64,000 bases of DNA from Bolinopsis microptera (Eukaryota > Ctenophora > Tentaculata > Lobata > Bolinopsidae), in NCBI RefSeq assembly GCF_026151205.1, contig NC_087084.1:13295453-13359452 (forward strand), read 5' to 3'. Under the pieces are notes generated by a model. The model searched no databases and had not been told where the DNA came from. It saw only the letters and a program-made list of their open reading frames with translations. A program made the translations under genes and the position numbers. Below, one piece after another: positions 55,148 through 64,000 of the stretch. Each line of letters starts with the position of its first letter. Positions within the stretch are counted from its first letter, which is position 1.

Positions 55148-55424
55148 TTGACAATATAATAACTTTATGTTATTTGCTTAAACTGTTTAGGATGCAACCT
55201 AATGTCATGATCTTTTTGAACTTATTAGCAATTAGACTGTTAGCTCGCTTCACAAGCATGTCATCTTCGTTCCAAAACTTTTTATGTCCTATGCATACAC
55301 TCCTTGATAGTTATCTTGATCTAGTATCTTTGTTTCACACAATAGAGCATAAGTTTTGTGGTTTATCCACTGGGCTTAGAGTTTGTGTTTAAGCTACCAA
55401 ATTTTATTATTATTATTATTATAT
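55148..55424 (+). other. LINE 3'UTR and simple-repeat tail
   Basis: Follows ORF2 and ends in a TTATTATTATTATTATTAT tract at about 55402-55424, the kind of short-repeat 3' end used by CR1/L2-like elements instead of poly(A). The downstream flank is unrelated. Confidence 0.7.
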
Positions 55425-55462
55425 ATAAGAAGACCCATTTTGCCCTATGTTTGGGACAGATA

Positions 55463-55537
55463 TTGATACACGTCGTATGCCTCTTTTCACGCAAAGCGCG
55501 CTGCGGCCAAAGATAAGAGGTATACAACGTGTATCAA
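55463..55537. repeat. Hairpin-forming inverted repeat
   Basis: TTGATACACGTCGTATGCCT then CT pairs with AGAGGTATACAACGTGTATC then AA at 20 of 22 positions, around a 31-nt GC-richer loop. It lies just after the LINE tail. Confidence 0.85.
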
Positions 55538-56647
55538 GACAGTGCAGATGTCACTTGCATCTTAAGTTTCCCTACCAGATTCTTATCGAGAGTAGGGGCC
55601 GACCTCTATTTTACCTCTCATATCACGCCCACTAAATACATTCGGTACACTTCTTTCAGGAAAAACCAGCCAGGGTAACTTCATTATATCCTGAACAGAT
55701 TGTTTGGTATGACTGTATTGGATTTTCAGATATAATCTTTATCATCAGTTACTGTTCTGCAGTAAACTTCTTCAATCAATTTTTATTGTATATTGGAAAC
55801 TTCAGATTGTTTGTATATTTGGAGTCTATAGAATTTCTATGGATTTTTTAAGGAATTTTTATTGAGTTTTTATAGAATTTTTAATATATCAGGGAATTTC
55901 ATTTTCATAAACCTGATTTTTAAATTTGTTAGGCTGTTGAGTTTCATACTGCGATTTCTGTTAGAAAACCTGCTAACCCTTCTTGGATATCTGCTTGTTA
56001 GGTGCATCTGCCTTATTTAGTCACGTTATATTTTACAGTTTTTATCTCCTGTTTTCTGAACAGTTTCTTGTTCCACCCCCGTCTAAGGCAAAGATGCACA
56101 CTCTCGTTAATTTAAGTATCTTTTACAGCTGTGCATAAGGGTTAAATTTAAATTATTTAACCTTTTGGTGCTGTATAAAAATAACATTAATTTATTATTA
56201 TTATTATTAACTAAAAATAATGTGATACAAGAGACTTTCAAGTTTTAACCAGTCTCCCTCTGTGTTAGTGCTTCAAGGATTAACAGCTATCTGCATGAGG
56301 CAGATGATTAAGCATAGCCGGAGTGTGCATTTCACTTGCTGTCTTAACAATGACACACATTTACTTTGGTATAATCATGATCCTGGTGCGCTGACGAGCA
56401 CAGCTTGAAAAGAACAGGACCAGCTATTGCGCTATTACAGCCAGGATCCCCCCATTTCTTACTATCCACCTCATCTCCTATATAGTCAAACTGTTTATTT
56501 AATTTCAAAACACAATTTTATAGAGGGTGGAGCTTATTTTAAAATTGCGTCAGTGCTTACATTACAATTAACACTACATAACAGGAAGTAAACATGCAAC
56601 ATCAATGGAGCCTCTAATTATCAAGTCATTATTTGGTTGTTTTTACT
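55538..56647. other. Intergenic region upstream of the second GALNT gene
   Basis: AT-rich sequence with no gene visible. The right end must include the promoter and 5'UTR of the plus-strand GALNT gene. I see no convincing TATA box at a fixed distance. Confidence 0.5.
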
Positions 56648-59670
<3,023 letters not shown>

Positions 59671-59675
59671 GTGAG

Positions 59676-59757
59676 TTAATCACTTGCTTAATTGATCATT
59701 TAATCACTTGCTTAATTGATCACTTAATCACTTGCTTAATTGATCATTTAATCAGTT
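59676..59757. repeat. Short tandem repeat beside a GALNT donor
   Basis: Three copies, plus part of a fourth, of TTAATCACTTGCTTAATTGATCA with small changes start five bases after the donor of exon 59477-59670. Confidence 0.85.
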
Positions 59758-60528
59758 AATGAGTTTATTGTATCATTACTTTATTGTTATTTACTTATTA
59801 TTATTATTTGAACTTGATACGTCATAGTAATGTGGAATATTCGAGTGAAGGCTCATTTTGGATCTTGGTATATTGCGTGGATCATAATTTATTTCTGCTG
59901 TTCAGCGCGGCGGATACGTTAAATTACAAATTCAATCCGGCCCAAAAATTACACGTAACTGGTGAACTGAACCTTCTTTTTTGTGTACTACAACTCTCAA
60001 CACTGTTATAAAAATGAAGCTTGTTGAAGAACCAATAAAAAACAAAAAAAACCGAACACGGAACACAAAAACATTCCGTTGCTTGCACTCGTTATATACA
60101 AATCCCTAAAAACTCTCAAGCTTAGATATATATGAACCAGGCTCCAAAGGATCTGAAATGAAACAAACGAATATTAAAGATTGTCTGTGTCGTTAGTTAA
60201 AGGCAAGGTAGTACGTGATAGTCCGTCATTGTTTGTGGTGACTGGAGAGAGTGAAGCCGTCAAATTACTCGGTTATAAATATATTAATAATATATTAATA
60301 ATATTACTGGATACAGGTAGATACTAGCTGTATTTGTGTAGAGTGTAGCTGTGTGTACTGTGTATGTAATTACGATGCGTGTTACCTGACTTTAGTGTGA
60401 AATCTACAAGTCAGTATTGATGGTATGCAGCTGCCAGTGCAGTGGCGGACTTGAGTCAAAAGCGGGTCGCCTCGAGATACATCGTTTTCATGTGTACATG
60501 ACTACCATCAGTGTGTATGTAATACCAG

Positions 60529-60567
<39 letters not shown>

Positions 60568-61186
60568 TACTAAATACCCCATGTTGAAAGATAGTTGGGG
60601 GGGGGGGGTCCAACCCGATGTCCGATATGAGGGTTGATGAGGCCAAAATCGGAATCGGAAAAATCGGAAAAATCGGAAAATTGAGAAATTAACAGAATCG
60701 ATCTCTAAAACCTCTCAGAAGTGATATAATTCAACCAGAACCCCTCCATATGCTATATTGTTATGAGAAAACGAACCAATTGGACATTCCAATAGTATGT
60801 TTTATGTGTTTTTCCACTGCAGGGGCGCTAGTATACTCACTACTAGTTGGAGTTGTCATGTACTCCCAGACCCGAGTGCTTTGGCCTTTTGACGTGAGAT
60901 CGATTGTTTCTGCTCATTAATTTTATCCCTGTTACTTGTTATTATGTATTAGTACAACACTAGGTACCGGGTTATATTTTGTGGTCCGGTCTTTAAACAT
61001 ACCATAATATCACTAGTACACTGCACCTTGGCCTTAAATGTATAGTCAAGTACATTTGTATCGTAACACATGCTTGGCTGGGGGATCATGTTTTGTGTCC
61101 GTTCGGTACCCTATATTTTCAAAACGGACAAAAAGTAGGGCGAACAAAAACGGACAAAAACAGACAAAAACAGACAAAACATTTAC
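59758..61186. other. GALNT intron sequence
   Basis: No exon recognisable. Contains (GA)n at about 60530-60562, a G run at 60597-60609, and the start of a terminal-repeat sequence (GGGGGTCCAACCCGATGTCC) at about 60604. Near 61140-61180 ACAAAAACGGACAAAAACAG repeats. Confidence 0.6.
60604..60680. mobile_element. MITE-like end, GGGGGTCCAACCCGAT
   Basis: GGGGGTCCAACCCGAT followed by TCCGATATGAGGGTTGATGA, GGCCAAAATCGGAATCGG and several AAATCGG units. The same inside in the same orientation, ending in ATCGGGTTGGACCCCC, lies at 63930-64000. Right terminus not seen here. Confidence 0.55.
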
Positions 61187-63575
61187 ATGTCCTCCTCCTC
61201 CTCCCTGGTCTTCCTCCTCCTTCTCATCAGTCCTCCTCCTCCTCCTAAGTCTTCCTTCTCCTCCTGAGTCCTTCTCCTCCTCAGTTCTCTTCAGTCCTCT
61301 TCCTGACTCCTCGTCCTCGTCCTCGTCCTTCTCCTCAGTCCTCCTCACCCTGCTCCTCAGTCCCCTCCTCCTCCTCAGTCCTACTCCCAGTCCTCCTCTT
61401 TCTCCTTCTCCTCCTCCTCCTCCTCATTTCTCCTACTCATCCTCCTCCTCCTTCTCCTCCCCATCAGTCCTCCTGAGTCCTCCTCATAGTCGTCCTCCTC
61501 CTCCTGAGTCCTCCTCCTCATCCTCCTCCACCTCCTGAGTCCTCCTTCTGAGTCCTCCTCCTCATCCTCCTCCTCAGTCATCCTCCTCTTCCTCCTCAGT
61601 CCTCCCCAGTCCTCCTCCTCCTCATCCTCCTCCTTCTCCTCCTCATCAGTCCTCATCCTTTGTCCTCCTCATAATCGTCCTCGTCCTCATCCTCATCCTT
61701 AGTCCTCCTTATTCTCCTCCTCGGTCCTCCCCCAGTCCTCCTCCTCATTCTCCTCCTTCTCCTCCTAGCCTCATCCTCCTCCTCCTTCTCCGCTTTCTTC
61801 TTCTCCTAATCAGTCCTCCTCCTCCTCGTCCTTAGTCCTCGTCCTCGTCCTCCTCAGTCTTCCTCCTCAGTCCTCCTCCTCATCATCCTCCTCCTCCTCC
61901 TCAACAGTCCTCCTCCTCCTCCTCAGTCTCCTCCTCCTCATCGTCCTCCTCAGTCCTCCTCCTCCTTCTCCTCATCAGTCCTCATCCTCAGTCCTACACT
62001 AGTCGTCCTCGTCCTTAGTCCTCGTCCTCGTCCTCTTCCTCCTCCTGAGTCCTCCTCCTCCTCATCAGTCCTCCTCCTCCTCTTCAGTCCTCCTCCTGAG
62101 TCCTCCTGAGTCCTCCTCCACCTTCTGAGTCCTCCTCCTGAGTCATCCTCCTCCTCCTCAATCTTCTCCTTATCCTCCTCCTCCTCCTCATCATTATCCT
62201 CCTCCTTCTCCTCCTCCTTTTCCTCTTCCTTCTCCTCCTAATCAGTCCTCTTCTTTAGCCCTCGTTATCATCCTCCTAGTCCTCGTCCTTAGTCCTCGTC
62301 CTCATCCTCCTCAGTCTTCCTCCTCAGTCCTGCTCCTCCTTCTCCTCCTCCTCAGTCCTCTTCCTCCTCAGCCTCCTCCTGATCCTCCTCTTTAGTCCTC
62401 TTCCTCCTCCTCAGTCCTACTCCTCAGTCCTCCTCCTCATCCTCCTCCTCCTCCTCCTCCTCATCCTCATCCTCATCCTCATCCTCCTCATCCTCCTCAG
62501 TCCTCCTCGTCAGTCCTTCTCCTCCTCGTCAGTCCTCCTCCTCCTCTTCAGTCCTCCTTCTCCTTCTCCTCATTCTCCTCCTACTCATAAGTCATCCTCC
62601 TCCTCAGTCCTCCCCAAGTCCTCCTCTTCCTCAGTCCTCCCCTCCTCCTCCTCAGTCCTCCTTCTCCTTCTTCTCCTCCTACTCCTAAGTCCTCCTCCTC
62701 CTCCTCCTTCTCCTCCTTCTCCTCCTTCTCATCCTCAGTCCTCCTCCTCATCATCCTCCTCAGTCCTCCCTCAGTCCTCCTCCTCCTCAGTCCTCCCTAA
62801 GTCCTCCTCTTATCTTCCTCAGTCCTCCCCCAGTCCTCCTTCTCCTCTTCATCATCAGTCCTCCTCCTCAGTCCTCGTCCTCGTCCTTCTCCTTCTTATC
62901 AGTCCTCCTCCTCAGTCTTCCTCCTCGTCCTCGCTCTCGTCCTCCTCCTCAGTCCTCCTCGTCCTTAGTCCTCCTCCTCCTCACCAATGAGCTGCTCCTC
63001 TTCCTCAGTCCTCCCTCTCCTCTTCAGTCCTCCTCCTCCTCAGCCCTCCTCCTCCTCCTCAGTCCTCCTCGGTCCTTCTCCTCCTCCTCAGTCCTCCCCA
63101 GTCCTCCTCTTTCTCCTCAGTCTTCCTCCTTCTCCTCCTCCTCCTCCTCAGTTCTCCTCCTCACCCTCCTCCTCTTTCTCCTCTTCCTTCTCCTCCTAAT
63201 CAGTCCTCCTCCTCAGTCGTCCTCCTCCTCGTCCTTAGTCATCGTCCTCATCCTCATCGTCCTTAATCCTCGTCCTCATCCTCCCAGTCCTTGTCCTTAG
63301 TCCTCGTCCTCATCCTCCTAGTCCTCGACTTGGTCCTCCTCTGTCCTCCTCAGTCCTCCTTCTCCTCAGTCCACAGTCCTCCTCCTCAGTCCTCTTCCTC
63401 CTCCTCAGTCCTCCCCCAGTCCTCCTTCTCCTCCTCGTCATCCTCAGTCCTCCTCCTCCTTCTTATCAGTCCTCCTCCTCAGTCCTCGTCCTCGCTCTCG
63501 TACTCGTCCTCAGTCCTCGTCGTCCTTAGCCCTCGCGTTCTCTTAGTCCTCCTCCTCCCCGTCCTCAGTCCTCCT
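61187..63575 (+). repeat. CT-rich (TCC/CAGTCC)n low-complexity tract, about 2.4 kb
   Basis: Almost pure pyrimidine on the plus strand, made of TCCTCC units with CAGTCC, GAGTCC and CATCC interruptions. It lies in a GALNT intron, on the coding strand. Open frames on both strands are artefacts of composition. Confidence 0.97.
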
Positions 63576-63622
63576 CTTGAAATGGGTAGCACGGTCAATG
63601 GTCATTAACCGTGCTACCCATT
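63576..63622. repeat. Perfect 17-bp inverted repeat
   Basis: GAAATGGGTAGCACGGT and its exact inverse ACCGTGCTACCCATTTC around a 13-nt loop, directly after the CT-rich tract and followed by TGCAG. No coding sequence nearby. Confidence 0.92.
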
Positions 63623-63929
63623 TCTGCAGATAGCCTGTTACAAATTGTGGAGACAATTTAAATCAAAAGTTACTAAAGCGTTCTCTATTTGTTACGATTG
63701 TTATTACCAACCGTACCTCTTTCAATTGTGGACCGGGGTGGATGTTTCTGTCAAACAAGAGTTGATACGACAGTGTGTTTTTTTTCGGACGAAACGATTC
63801 TTGTTTGGAACTAGAAACCATTTTGGGGTTCTGGGACCACCACCAATCGATTTCTTGTCATATTTAAGTACAGAAATAGCTACCTATATCGCCTAGAAAC
63901 CTCAGAGGAAAGATTTAAATTTTCCCGAT

Positions 63930-64000
63930 TTTTCCGATATGAGGGTTGATGAGGCCAAAATCGGGATCGGAATGATCGGAAATGATCGGGTTGGACCCCC
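63930..64000. mobile_element. MITE-like end, ATCGGGTTGGACCCCC, at the window edge
   Basis: TCCGATATGAGGGTTGATGA, GGCCAAAATCGGGATCGG, then ATCGGGTTGGACCCCC at the very end. The last 16 bases are the inverse of the first 16 of the sequence at 60604. It may be the right half of the same short element family or the right end of a 3.4-kb element. Confidence 0.55.

Noticed and set aside
61038..63608. Ser/Pro-rich and Glu/Arg-rich open frames
   Set aside because: Produced by the CT-rich intron tract; composition only.

Overview
The window is nuclear DNA of an invertebrate animal. Coding exons are short and separated by GT-AG introns of 0.1 to 7 kb. The sequence is AT-rich, and the recognisable single-copy genes are metazoan. 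Mobile elements include LINEs, a Penelope-like element, Helitrons, hAT-like and Harbinger-like MITEs and a SINE-like element. Nothing visible fixes the phylum, so I do not name one.

Layout of host genes. The 3' half of a polypeptide GalNAc-transferase (GALNT) gene lies at 992-9490 on the plus strand; its 5' exons are outside the window. Four genes then lie on the minus strand: a small mitochondrial-type membrane protein (11994-13691), nucleoporin NUP62 (14170-18053), a PA28/REG-type proteasome activator (24389-35091 coding, with a 5'UTR exon near 35218), and a GPCR with LDL-receptor class A repeats (36762-39861) whose frame is broken twice. The first exons of a second GALNT gene run from 56648 to 59670 on the plus strand and continue past the right edge. 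I rebuilt all of these exon by exon from splice sites, reading frame and protein family.

The rest is mostly repetitive. A 44-bp minisatellite and three head-to-tail Helitron copies sit in the first GALNT gene. The 7-kb intron of the proteasome activator holds two nested terminal-inverted-repeat elements (outer 25826-31253, inner 26647-28913). Each carries its own 15-bp motif, spaced at about 150 bp and reversed between the two arms. Subtracting the inner element and one 4-bp target duplication restores the outer spacing. I can identify no transposase in either, and this is the strongest candidate for something undescribed. From 38.7 to 55.4 kb there are at least six non-LTR retrotransposon fragments or copies; one at 51.7-55.4 kb has an uninterrupted endonuclease plus reverse transcriptase ORF. 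The second GALNT gene has introns filled by a (GA)n tract of about 470 bp and a 2.4-kb CT-rich tract.

The host genes do not form a functional pathway. They cover Golgi O-glycosylation, the nuclear pore, proteasome regulation and membrane signalling. Some single-base irregularities (the GPCR frameshifts and the indel-rich copy upstream of NUP62) could be assembly errors rather than biology.
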